Positions 18,755 to 26,240 of a DNA stretch of 64,000 nucleotides are shown here, piece after piece. The position numbers and the translations under genes were made by a program. Numbering within the stretch: position 1 is the stretch's first letter; every line of letters begins with the position of its first letter. The DNA comes from Arthrobacter sp. M4. Its GTDB lineage: Bacteria; Actinomycetota; Actinomycetes; Actinomycetales; Micrococcaceae. The notes under the pieces are model-generated. The model worked only from the letters and a program-made list of their open reading frames with translations, was not told the DNA's origin and ran no database searches. The stretch spans positions 29,629 to 93,628 of the forward strand of contig NZ_JAIWYX010000012.1 in assembly GCF_020251205.1 (NCBI RefSeq), written 5' to 3'.

Positions 18755-19570
18755 CTAGCGGGCCGCGCGCTCGCGGATGGCCGGTTCGCGAATAGCCCAA
18801 GCGAAGGCGGTCTCTTGGGGTTCCTTGTACTCGAGGCCGATGTAGCCTTCGTAGCCGAGTTCGCGGCTGCGGGCGATCCACTCGCCGAGCGGGAGGGTGC
18901 CGGTGCCGGGTGCGCCGCGGCCGGGGTTGTCGGCGATCTGGATGTGGCCAAAGTCCTTGGCGTGGTTCTCGATGACGGATTCCACGTCATCGCCGTTGAC
19001 TGCCAGGTGGTAGAAGTCGGCGAGGAGCTTGATGTTCTCTGTTCCGGCTTCGTGCCTTACCTTGGCGATGATGTCGAGGGCGTCCTGGGCCTTGAGGAGC
19101 GGGTACTTGAGGGCTCCGCTAACCGGTTCAAGGAGGACCGTGCCGCCGATGCTGGCGACGCCTGCGGCCGCTGCCGCAAGGTTCTCGGCTCCGATTTCGT
19201 CCTGCTTCTCGGCGGACTCGCCGTCAACGCGGTTGCCGTACAGGGCGTTGAAGGCCTTGCAGCCCAGGCGCTCGCCGATGCCTGCGACGACGTCGATGTT
19301 GTCCAGGAATTCGGAGGAGCGGGCGGGCCAGGAGACCAGGCCGCGGTCGCCGCCGGGCATGTTGCCGGCGTTGAAGTTCAGGCCCGTGAGCTGTACGCCA
19401 GCGTCGGTGATGGCGGTTTCGAACTGCGTGGTTTCTTTGTCCGTGGGAACCGAGGTGTCGAAGGGCCACCAGAATTCGACGGCGTCAAAGCCGGCAGCCT
19501 TGGCAGCCGCCGGGCGCTCGAGCAGGGGAAGCTCCGTCAGCAGGATGGAGCAATTCACTGTGTACGTCAT
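18755..19570 (-). CDS. hyi: Hydroxypyruvate isomerase
   Basis: A 271-residue TIM-barrel isomerase that interconverts hydroxypyruvate and tartronate semialdehyde. Sequence landmarks are YTVNCSILLTELP, FDAVEFWWPF, LEPVSG, ADFYHLAVNGDD, HIQIADNPGRGAPG and YIGLEYK, with the Glu, Asp, His and Glu ligands of the family. It is the first gene of the hyi-glxR-gcl-glxK-allB operon, and a pair of operator-like dyads lies 80-115 bp upstream. Confidence 0.93.
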   Translation of the reverse strand: MTYTVNCSILLTELPLLERPAAAKAAGFDAVEFWWPFDTSVPTDKETTQFETAITDAGVQLTGLNFNAGNMPGGDRGLVSWPARSSEFLDNIDVVAGIGERLGCKAFNALYGNRVDGESAEKQDEIGAENLAAAAAGVASIGGTVLLEPVSGALKYPLLKAQDALDIIAKVRHEAGTENIKLLADFYHLAVNGDDVESVIENHAKDFGHIQIADNPGRGAPGTGTLPLGEWIARSRELGYEGYIGLEYKEPQETAFAWAIREPAIRERAAR

Positions 19571-19650
19571 CGTGGGTCCTTCCGAAGAGGGGCTTTGGAT
19601 CTATCTTCCTGTGGGCCTCGCTGTCTGGCGAGTCGCGGATTCTGAGCTGT

Positions 19651-19686
19651 TTCCGCTTTGTGGAATTTAGATTCTGCTTTATGAAA
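19651..19686. promoter_or_regulatory. Tandem TTCC-N7-GGAA operator before the hyi operon
   Basis: TTCCGCTTTGTGGAA (19651-19665) is followed by a degenerate copy TTCTGCTTTATGAAA (19672-19686, 3 of 15 positions changed). Centres are 21 bp apart, two helical turns. The same frame occurs before uraD at 5491, suggesting one regulator for both blocks of the urate-to-glycerate route. Confidence 0.55.
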
Positions 19687-19783
19687 AGTGTAAGGAAGAG
19701 TGGGGAAGGGAGTCAAGGGGTGCTGTGATTGGGATACCAAAGATGGGACGCAGGCAGCACATAGCTGCTGGTCGCCAAGAGAG

Positions 19784-19909
19784 TTACATTGCCGCCTTGG
19801 CTTCGTCATCCTTGTGGCGAAGGTAGTAGCCGGCGACGCGTGCCCGGTGGCCGCAGATGCTGGGCGTGCACCAGCAACGGTGGGGGTTGCGAGTAACGGA
19901 CCGTTCAGG
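19784..19909 (-). pseudogene. C-terminal remnant of a CGNR zinc-finger transcription factor
   Basis: Read on the minus strand, 41 codons end in TAA and encode RNPHRCWCTPSICGHRARVAGYY followed by a basic tail. Cys-Cys-x4-Cys-Gly-His-Arg spacing (CWC....CGHR) matches the zinc-binding CGNR module (usually RRWCSM..CGNR) that closes ABATE-type regulators. An in-frame stop lies immediately upstream and no start codon is available, so only the 3' end of the gene survives. It touches the stop of the metallo-hydrolase gene. Confidence 0.6.
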
Positions 19910-20717
19910 TCAGATGGTCGTAGTCTCCTCGCGCCCAGGCAGCGTGCCGTTGGGCGGAATCGTGCAGAATGGCCTCGGCTCTGGACGCGATGACATTGTT
20001 GAAGTTGCCGTAGATCCGGTCGAACTTGAGCTCTCCGAGCTGCGCGGCGATTCGCAGCGCCACCGTGCCGGATAGCGGCAAATGATTCGGGTAGCTGCGC
20101 ATGAAGGCGATGGAGCGGCGGTCTGGATTCGGAAACACGCTGTCACCGGTCAGCAGTACTCCTTTGCCGCCAGCTCCTGTGGCCCAGTGCACCACCGCGC
20201 TGCCCGGGAAGTGCCCTCCAGTCTGGTGAAGAGTCAACCCTTCGGCGAGAGTCCGACTGCCCGACCAGTACTCGATGACCGGATCGTTGCGCCCCAGCCA
20301 TCGCTGGTCTACGTCGGCTACAAGTACAGGTACGCCACCGAGCCGATGCGACCATTCGACCTGCACGCCGAACATGTGTGGATGGCTAGCGGCGATCGCG
20401 AGGACCGGGCCTCGATCGAGAACGGCTTTTACGGCGCTGTCATCGACATATCCGACCGGATCCCACAGCAGCGAACCCTCATCCGTCACCACAAGCTGGG
20501 CGGTCTGGCCGATTCCGACTTTTGGCTCCGTCGTGATCCCGATAAGTCCCGGCTCGTTCTCTTTTAACAATGCCTGCTGGCCCGCCTGCTCCAGCCCGCC
20601 CAGCGTGAGCCACTTTTGTCCGCCCTCGGGAACATATTGCCGCTCATCGGCGCAGATCGGGCAGACTTCCGGGATGGATCCGTCGCGTTCGACGGCGCAG
20701 GTTGCACAGATCAGCAC
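19905..20717 (-). CDS. MBL-fold metallo-hydrolase with N-terminal zinc ribbon
   Basis: The preferred start is a GTG giving MLICATCAVERDG, with AGAAGG eight bases upstream; an ATG 16 codons earlier has no good ribosome site. The 270-residue protein begins with a rubredoxin-like knuckle pair (CATC and CPIC) and continues as a metallo-beta-lactamase-like fold: LLWDPVGYVDD, ASHPHMFG, GGHFPGSAVVHW and LTGDSVFPNPD. The first HxHxDH motif is reduced to SHPHMFG, so the metal site is unusual. Similar proteins are annotated as hydrolases of unknown substrate. It marks the edge of an accessory stretch. Confidence 0.8.
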   Translation of the reverse strand: MLICATCAVERDGSIPEVCPICADERQYVPEGGQKWLTLGGLEQAGQQALLKENEPGLIGITTEPKVGIGQTAQLVVTDEGSLLWDPVGYVDDSAVKAVLDRGPVLAIAASHPHMFGVQVEWSHRLGGVPVLVADVDQRWLGRNDPVIEYWSGSRTLAEGLTLHQTGGHFPGSAVVHWATGAGGKGVLLTGDSVFPNPDRRSIAFMRSYPNHLPLSGTVALRIAAQLGELKFDRIYGNFNNVIASRAEAILHDSAQRHAAWARGDYDHLT

Positions 20718-21300
20718 GGTGGGTCCCTTCTCATGTCTAGTGTCGTGCGTTCCAGCCTTCTTCATCTTCGGCCGCAGGATGGCGTGCCCAGACTATGGCA
20801 CGAGAAAGTGCCTAGGAAGAGAATCCTCGCGGTATCAAGTGCAAAGTTGGAGATCTGTGCGGCCCGGAACTGTAATCCGGCCATCGCTTCTGCGGCGTGG
20901 CTGGGCAGCATTCTCATGGCCGTGATTCCCGGCCTCATGCCAACAGGGGCCAAACCGCGCGCGCGACACTAAACCGGCTCGTAAATCCAGCCGTTAGGGC
21001 CTAGCCGTGACTTCTGACAATCAGAGCGGAGTCGGGGCTAATGCTCACAAACACAATGCTCAAGGTGACTAACCGCCGTAGCGTCTAGGTCGCCGCGCAG
21101 TCCCAACCTGCACAGCAGTGATGAGCTCACACAGGGCGCAGATGTGAAGCCCCGCGATCAGCACCATCAAGTTTTGGATGGTGGATGTCCACACCGCGCG
21201 CCACCGCAGTGCAGTTCCAATCAAGGCTCTCGCCTGAGCTTCCGATGTGGTGCTCGAAAATACAATCTCTCGCCCTGTTGCTTCTGACTAACGCTAGTCG
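20718..21300. other. Intergenic stretch without a convincing gene
   Basis: About 580 bases separate the metallo-hydrolase from the membrane-protein terminator. On the minus strand, 21069-21300 reads as an open, high-GC3 frame without a start (…LRWRAVWTSTIQNLMVL…LHICALCELIT…RRPRRYGG), which may be the tail of a lost gene; an ATG at 21167 would give only 32 residues. I see nothing recognisable in the rest. Confidence 0.4.
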
Positions 21301-21327
21301 GGGAGGAGACGGTCAGTCTCCTCCCCG
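21301..21327. terminator. Hairpin terminator after the first precursor/membrane cassette
   Basis: A perfect 11-bp stem (GGGGAGGAGAC with GTCTCCTCCCC) and five-base loop sits ten bases past the stop of the 125-residue membrane protein gene on the minus strand. There is no long T-run. Confidence 0.65.
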
Positions 21328-21336
21328 AATCTTTGG

Positions 21337-21714
21337 TCACGTAGTCGTTTCGGAGGGGCCTCGGTGGAAGCGTCCGAAGCGTTGAAGATACAGGAAAATA
21401 CCGATGAAAGTGAGCACGCCTAGAAGGGGTCCTGCCCATATTGCAACTCCGGTTCCGCGAAGGAGAATTGCTGCTGCCCCGAAGAGTCCAGCAATAACGC
21501 CGACTCCCGGGCTTGCCGTCGCGAGCCTCCCCTGAACCTTACGGCCTATCTGCCGGTAACTGACGCCCTGCAAGATGCCGAACAGGATGAAGGAAGCCAC
21601 CATCATTAACGGCCACGGCCACTCTGCCATCGCTACGACACTCAAGGTGAGCCCGTACATAGCGGCTAAGACTAGCCAATAGTTTCGTGCAGTCCTCCGC
21701 ATTCTCGTGTTCAT
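21337..21714 (-). CDS. Small four-helix membrane protein, candidate immunity partner
   Basis: The ATG overlaps the stop of the upstream precursor gene as TGATG (one base shared), with AGGGG seven bases before it, so the two are translationally coupled. The 125-residue product has four predicted helices in two pairs (about 13-31, 33-52, 70-87, 92-111) and basic ends. No family recognised. The coupling and size match immunity or transport partners of secreted peptides; that role is inferred. The local sequence is more AT-rich than the flanking metabolic genes. Confidence 0.7.
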   Translation of the reverse strand: MNTRMRRTARNYWLVLAAMYGLTLSVVAMAEWPWPLMMVASFILFGILQGVSYRQIGRKVQGRLATASPGVGVIAGLFGAAAILLRGTGVAIWAGPLLGVLTFIGIFLYLQRFGRFHRGPSETTT

Positions 21715-22367
21715 CAGCAACCCCTATTGAAGTCGATCACGGACCCAGCAATTGCCATGGCGGCAGAGCATCCTAGCGCCGCCATTGGTCCAAAGAAGCC
21801 CATGGCACCACAAAATGCAGCGTTGGTGCCCCACCAAGCCCACAGAGCTGCCCAAGCGGCCGGGCACTGCGGAAACATTGGCCTCATGGACATGCCCCGA
21901 AGGCCTCCTCCCATCATCGCAGGCTTTGACTTATGAATCTTCGCCACCTTGGAGCCGCTTGGCCCGTCCTTGACTGCGAGCGTCAGATACCCAGTTTCCG
22001 TCAGCACGACCAAGGATTCGAGTACATCGGTAGGCATCATGGCCGCTAGGAATTCCTGTTGAAGTTGACTGTCGAAGCGAATATCCGAGGCGAGGAACGT
22101 GGTTAGAGTCTTGGAACTCTGGATTATGCCAAGCCGTTTTGCGAAGCCGGTCGGGTCCGCTGATCGCGACTGCTCCAGGCGTTTCATCGCCTCCATTTTC
22201 TGTGCCTGAGTTGGCTGGAGCAGCGCAACCCCTGAATCGACCGGTACGACCGTCCGCGTGGCTGCGGCATTCGCCGGAATGACTGAAGCAAGAAGGACGG
22301 CAAGGACCGCCGTGAACGTGGAGATTACGCGCCAGATTTGCTTCCATGAGCTTGTTTTGTGAAACAT
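21714..22367 (-). CDS. Secreted precursor with hydrophobic four-cysteine C-terminus (bacteriocin-like candidate)
   Basis: Start chosen at the ATG giving MFHKTSSWKQIW, with GGGGAT upstream; a longer in-frame ORF to 22517 would bury the signal peptide. The 217-residue protein has a Sec signal (about residues 10-35, ending PANAAA), a hydrophilic middle (about 36-150) and a Gly/Met/Trp/Ala-rich C-terminal 50 residues with Cys168, Cys186, Cys200 and Cys217, the last being the final residue. This layout resembles halocin-C8-type and other leader-plus-core bacteriocin precursors, but I recognise no direct homologue. The next gene encodes a coupled membrane protein; an array of 22-bp repeats lies upstream. 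Confidence 0.7.
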   Translation of the reverse strand: MFHKTSSWKQIWRVISTFTAVLAVLLASVIPANAAATRTVVPVDSGVALLQPTQAQKMEAMKRLEQSRSADPTGFAKRLGIIQSSKTLTTFLASDIRFDSQLQQEFLAAMMPTDVLESLVVLTETGYLTLAVKDGPSGSKVAKIHKSKPAMMGGGLRGMSMRPMFPQCPAAWAALWAWWGTNAAFCGAMGFFGPMAALGCSAAMAIAGSVIDFNRGC

Positions 22368-22542
22368 GCAAATCCCCAATCTTGAGATTTCACTCACCCC
22401 GGCAGGAGCAAGCGAGCCAAGCACCGCCGAAGGAACGGCGCGTAACACAGCCAGATGCCCGAACCCAACTTCTACGTCGCTCCTATATGGACGACGTAGG
22501 CAAAATGGCTGGTACACGAGAACCTAAGCCTCGAAATCATCG

Positions 22543-22627
22543 TTAGGTGGACTTTGGACGCGAATTGAGTGGCCTTTGGCAGAGAATTAGGTGCTTCTAG
22601 GCGGATTTTGAGACTGAAATTGAGTGT
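22543..22627. repeat. 22-bp-periodic repeat array A
   Basis: Plus-strand cores TTAGGTGG (22543), TTGAGTGG (22565), TTAGGTGC (22587), TTGAGACT (22608) and TTGAGTGT (22620) recur with spacing 22, 22, 21 and 12. In the direction of the precursor gene at 22367 they read CCACCTAA/CCACTCAA, the same orientation as arrays B and C have to their genes. Confidence 0.65.
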
Positions 22628-22639
22628 TGGATGGCATCT

Positions 22640-23148
22640 GCTGTGGGAAGGAACCGCTTTTGGATTGGCTAGATCACCAACTGCAGCGGCCGTTTCCAAG
22701 CTGCACAGTGATTTTCTGACCCCGCGAACCGGTAAGCCGATCGTCCTCCGTCCCGTCGCTAGACACGACACCTGCTCAGTCACGGTCGCTCGACACGTGC
22801 ATCGGCGTCGTCAATTGATAGCGGGAGGATGGGTGGAAGGCGTGGCCCACAAAGATCTCGGCGAGTCCCGAAAGCTCTTGGCCGTCATCGAGGCGAGCGG
22901 AGATAGTAGTGAGCTCCTGGCAGGAGAGTTACCGACCTACGACGTAGGCGTCAGCTTGTGCATCCCGCAAAGGTGCACCGCCGCCGAGTATGCCGGGCCA
23001 GGACGCCTATGTTCCCCCCGACTGCGGGTTGGTGCCGTGCGGCCGCGGACACAACGCGCAAGCTGCCTTGAATGCGCTGACATGGGTGAGCTGGGTTAGT
23101 TACGGGGACGCAGACTCGCTCTCCACCGGCATGAGTTAGTGGGCCTGT
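22640..23148. other. Degenerate stretch with short coding-like fragments
   Basis: No intact gene is convincing here. A long plus-strand frame (22569-23099) lacks family features and a ribosome site. Short fragments in other frames look coding-like, for instance MPGQDAYVPPDCGLVPCGRG…ALTWVSWVSYGDADSLSTGMS around 22990-23137, which suggests decayed genes. Confidence 0.35.
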
Positions 23149-23586
23149 TTAGTGGTTCCGTGCGAGATCCCAAACCACGAATATCGTTCCTCCGGAAAGA
23201 GCAACAGATACAAGGTAGATGCCGATTAGCATCGATGCGGCGGTCGAGCGAAGTACGGCCATCTCAACAATTCCCAATAAAACCGTGCATGCTACGGTTG
23301 CAACGGAAAAGGAGACTGGCAGCAGGACTTTGGGAACCTGATAACGAGTACACCAGGTCAGAGTGGGTCCCCACAGACCCTGCGTCATTAGCAATACGAC
23401 TCCGAACCCGAGAGCGTAGCTAAACAAAACGCTTTCAGGACTCGGAGGTTGTACGGATATTCCAAAAAGGTACAAAGACGTTGCAATCGCTGAACCCGCC
23501 ATGAAGCTGACATAGACGTGGGAAGCCTGGAGACGAATCAGGGTCTTCACCCGACTTGGGAGACGCTTATGTTGTCTGTGGGGCAA
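23149..23586 (-). CDS. Four-helix membrane protein, second candidate partner gene
   Basis: Up to 145 residues from a TTG at 23586; a GTG at codon 13 or ATG at codon 29 are alternatives, and no start has a clear ribosome site. Four hydrophobic helices (about 24-43, 51-70, 87-108, 115-139) make up most of the protein. No family recognised. It lies 133 bases downstream of the protein gene at 23720 on the same strand, repeating the arrangement of the first cassette. Confidence 0.55.
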   Translation of the reverse strand: MPHRQHKRLPSRVKTLIRLQASHVYVSFMAGSAIATSLYLFGISVQPPSPESVLFSYALGFGVVLLMTQGLWGPTLTWCTRYQVPKVLLPVSFSVATVACTVLLGIVEMAVLRSTAASMLIGIYLVSVALSGGTIFVVWDLARNH

Positions 23587-23719
23587 ACTGGCTCAAAAAG
23601 GCAGGTAAATCCAGCGTTCGGACGTTGGGTAAGAGTTTTCCAGGTGTCCCATCCATTGGTATTGAAGCGGGCACAAGCCTCGTGAGCAGGAGCCTGAAAG
23701 CGCCATCCCACCATTTCAA

Positions 23720-24415
23720 TCAGTCCAGAGAATCCGGATTACCCCAGTTCAGATTATCTCCACCAAATTCCCAGCCACTTTGACCTACTACATCGCAGCT
23801 AAAGGCGCCTGCAAGGTCCAGGGAGACTCGATTGTCGGGAATGAAAGTTTTATATTCTACGGCATTCGTGTAAGGCTGGTAAGCCAAGAGTGTCGGGCGG
23901 GTTTCACTTGATGTTGTGACTCTGAAAGTTCTTTGATGTAGTCTTTCGGCAGAGGGCTGATTCCCGCTCTCAATGATTTGGTATTCATAATTCGTATTTG
24001 GCTTGAGATTGCCCTCTGAGAAAGCATCTTTGAGTTCATCTGCTACCAGACGCCCATCGCGGAACACTTGGTAGGAATTCTCCTTATTGACTCTCCGCCA
24101 ACTGATACTGATCGAGTGCTTCGTGGTGGCGACCGCAAGACTTGGCCTCATTGATCCGGAACTCAATTCAATCTGGTTCTTTGTGATCGAAGCATCCACT
24201 ATGCCCGGGTTGTCCTCTGAATAGTTAGACGTCCAATCCCAGGCCGTCGTGTCTACGTTGGGCGCCCTCTCTGACGTCTCGAATGGATCGACGGGGCTTT
24301 CATACCGAACCACGCGGACCGCCTCTCCCGATGCGAGTGAGCCAGTGTAGATGGCCTCCCCAGTGCGAGCGTTGCCGCCAGTGTAGTTGTCTCCATCATT
24401 CCTTCCTCCCCCCAA
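23720..24415 (-). CDS. Unrecognised protein, fibronectin-like segment and truncated DUF3238-like end
   Basis: An AT-rich frame of 231 codons from a TTG. The centre (about 95-170; ISISWRRVNKENSYQVFRDG, NTNYEYQIIESGN) looks like a fibronectin type III fold. The end (EYKTFIPDNRVSL…GWEFGGDNLNWG) resembles the opening of DUF3238, which normally continues much further, so the gene may be cut short by the stop at 23720. The start is doubtful: the best ribosome site (GGAGGAAGG) serves an ATG in another frame at about 24391. No signal peptide in this frame. A repeat array (24455-24528) lies just upstream. Confidence 0.45.
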   Translation of the reverse strand: MGGGRNDGDNYTGGNARTGEAIYTGSLASGEAVRVVRYESPVDPFETSERAPNVDTTAWDWTSNYSEDNPGIVDASITKNQIELSSGSMRPSLAVATTKHSISISWRRVNKENSYQVFRDGRLVADELKDAFSEGNLKPNTNYEYQIIESGNQPSAERLHQRTFRVTTSSETRPTLLAYQPYTNAVEYKTFIPDNRVSLDLAGAFSCDVVGQSGWEFGGDNLNWGNPDSLD

Positions 24416-24454
24416 CGATGTTGGTAACTGCGTGTGGAGGGAAGGCTAGGGAGG

Positions 24455-24528
24455 ATGAGTGGTTAGGGGCAGAAATTGAGTGTCATGAATGCTGTGTTTG
24501 TGGACATGTAAGGTGCATCAATGAGTGT
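24455..24528. repeat. 22-bp-periodic repeat array C
   Basis: Plus-strand cores ATGAGTGG (24455), TTGAGTGT (24476) and ATGAGTGT (24521) are spaced 21 and 45 bases (one unit lost or degraded, with TTGTGG near 24498). Read toward the gene at 24415 they are CCACTCAT/ACACTCAA, the same orientation as in array A. Confidence 0.5.
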
Positions 24529-24605
24529 TGTCGGTGCTTTGCAGCGGAGTCTTCAACGGCGCCGTCGGCACAGCGTTGCCGCATCTTTTCCAGCCCTGCT
24601 CTGGA

Positions 24606-24995
24606 TCATCGGATGCATAGGAATGGCCACGATCGCGGTCCTGATGAACGCCGGAGCAGCCAAGCCCATTGGAAAACATTAACCAGCACGACATACGTCA
24701 ACGTCCCGACGCCGACACTCAACAAGGTGCGACGCCCGCCGAGGAGGTGGGTTGCCGCCGTCGTAATTACTGCGACGACGGCCAGGCTGGCGGACGGCGG
24801 GTCGGCGATGATGGTGCCGCGGAGGGTTGACGCAGCCAGGATGCCTAGGATGCCGACAGGCATCCACACCGAAAGCACCTTCACCAGCGTGGAATCGCGG
24901 AGGGCCTTCAGCGCAGCGAACGGCACCGCCCGCAGGGCAAAAGTAATGACGAAGACCGTCGCGAGGATCACAAGGATGTAGCCGGTATCAGGCAT
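24606..24995 (-). CDS. azlD: AzlD-type branched-chain amino acid exporter subunit
   Basis: The 129-residue protein has the four-helix AzlD pattern (YILVILATVFVITFALRAVPFAAL…; VSVWMPVGILGILAASTLRG; LAVVAVITTAATHLLGGR; LLSVGVGTLTYVVLVNVF). It works with AzlC to export branched-chain or related amino acids. The homologous part ends near residue 110; the last ~18 residues (QWAWLLRRSSG…) are unlike the family and probably read into unrelated DNA after loss of the original stop, at the edge of the accessory stretch. It overlaps azlC by 8 bases. Confidence 0.85.
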   Translation of the reverse strand: MPDTGYILVILATVFVITFALRAVPFAALKALRDSTLVKVLSVWMPVGILGILAASTLRGTIIADPPSASLAVVAVITTAATHLLGGRRTLLSVGVGTLTYVVLVNVFQWAWLLRRSSGPRSWPFLCIR

Positions 24996-25764
24996 CAGTG
25001 CTCACCTTTCGAGTACGACGACGGTCCAGGCCGAAGCGGACCAGCAGCAGTAAGAGGAACATCACCAGGGCCACGAACAGGGCCTGATCCGGAGAAACAA
25101 TCAGTGCAAACGTGAAACTCAGCCCCGCCAGCACTATTGATGGGACCTGCTGGCGGGTTCGGGCAGCGTCCAGGGTGAGCGTGATGAACAGGGCGCACAG
25201 GGCAAACTCGAGCCCTTCGATGTGGCCGGGCGTCAGTGCGGCGATGGCAACCCCGGTCAATCCGCCGAATACCCAGTAGCACTGGAAAGCAAGTTGCATG
25301 CTGAGGAGACGCCAAGGGGTCCATGTCTCCCGGGAAGCCGCAGTCACGGCGTACGCCTCGTCGATGAGCGCATACAACGAATAGAACTTCGCCAACGGGT
25401 TCTTCACGATGCTCAGCGGGAAGGAGAAAGCGTAGAACACGTGGCGAAAATTGACGAGCAAGGTGGTCAGCGCCACCGTGGCCAGGGGCGTCATCGCGAC
25501 CATCATGCCGATCAGGAGCAGCTCCAACGAACCCGCAAATCCGGCAATCGACAATGCCGGGGCAACCCACCACGGCAGGCCCGCCTGCATCACCAGCAAG
25601 CCAAATGCCACCCCCAGCGGGTACATCCCCAGTCCTGCGGCGAGGGAGTTTCGTACGCCTTTGAGGATCTCATTTCCTCGGGAAAGACGGTTGGCTCCGC
25701 CAAAGCTTGCACATCGTTTGTCACCCTTCAAGGATGGCAAAATCGACCCAATATTTGATTGCAA
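24988..25764 (-). CDS. azlC: AzlC-type branched-chain amino acid exporter subunit
   Basis: Homologous sequence runs from GNEILKGVRNSLAAGLGMYPLGVAFGLL to the C-terminus, with about seven helices and the PWWVAPALSIAGFAGSLELLLIG and NFRHVFYAFSFPL segments of AzlC. The true start is uncertain: the frame begins with a TTG at 25764, further TTG codons occur at 25740 and 25731, and none has a clear ribosome site. With these starts the gene overlaps the divergent regulator's reading frame, so the real starts of one or both genes are probably further inside. Confidence 0.88.
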   Translation of the reverse strand: MQSNIGSILPSLKGDKRCASFGGANRLSRGNEILKGVRNSLAAGLGMYPLGVAFGLLVMQAGLPWWVAPALSIAGFAGSLELLLIGMMVAMTPLATVALTTLLVNFRHVFYAFSFPLSIVKNPLAKFYSLYALIDEAYAVTAASRETWTPWRLLSMQLAFQCYWVFGGLTGVAIAALTPGHIEGLEFALCALFITLTLDAARTRQQVPSIVLAGLSFTFALIVSPDQALFVALVMFLLLLLVRFGLDRRRTRKVSTDA

Positions 25765-26240
25765 ACATTGCTCAATCTACTCCACAGAGAGCAACATATA
25801 GTCATGGATTCTCTATTGATCGTGCAATTATTGAGGTTCTTCAACGCGACGGGCGCATTTCGAACGTTGACCTCGCGGACCAGGTCAACCTGACACCTGG
25901 CCCGTGCCTGCGCCGCGTGCAGCGGTTGGAGTCCTTGGGCGTGATCCGCGGGTACAAGGCGGACATCGACCCACAAGCGATCGGGCGCAGCTTCGAGGTC
26001 ATCCTGGATATTGAATTGACCAATTTCAGCCGGGAGATAGTGTTCGGCTTCGAGAATGCGATGGCTGAGTTCGAGGAGGTGACGGAACTGCATCGGCTCT
26101 TCGGCTCACCTGACTATTTTGTGCGCGTCGCCGTCGCGGACCTGGAGGCCTACGAGGAGTTCCTCAGCGAGAAGTTGCTGGCTATCCCCGGAATCCAGAA
26201 GATGAGTTCCCGGTTCACGATGAAGACCATCAAACGCTGA
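25734..26240 (+). CDS. Lrp/AsnC-family transcriptional regulator
   Basis: The core has the AsnC helix-turn-helix (IDRAIIEVLQRDGRISNVDLADQVNLTPGPCLRRVQRLE) and a RAM ligand-binding domain (FEVILDIEL…LHRLFGSPDYFVRVAVADLEAYEEFL). Divergent to azlCD, it most likely controls that exporter in response to amino acids. With the ATG at 25734 it has 168 residues, including about 30 before the usual start. Another ATG, at 25804, begins MDSL, a typical AsnC N-terminus, but is out of frame with the HTH by one base, so a sequencing error or single-base deletion at the start is possible. The 3' ends of this gene and the next overlap by 11 bases. Confidence 0.9.
   Translation: MAKSTQYLIANIAQSTPQRATYSHGFSIDRAIIEVLQRDGRISNVDLADQVNLTPGPCLRRVQRLESLGVIRGYKADIDPQAIGRSFEVILDIELTNFSREIVFGFENAMAEFEEVTELHRLFGSPDYFVRVAVADLEAYEEFLSEKLLAIPGIQKMSSRFTMKTIKR
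25761..25771. promoter_or_regulatory. GCAA-N3-TTGC dyad between azlC and the Lrp-type gene
   Basis: GCAAACATTGC, flanked by ATT and TCAAT, is a short dyad of the kind bound by Lrp/AsnC proteins, in the divergent promoter region. Binding is inferred from position only. Confidence 0.4.

Noticed and set aside
20762..20953. Small minus-strand protein beside the metallo-hydrolase
   Set aside because: 63 codons without ribosome site or recognisable domain, overlapping the preferred metallo-hydrolase leader.
22569..23099. 176-codon plus-strand frame
   Set aside because: No ribosome site, starts inside repeat array A, no family features and irregular codon use.
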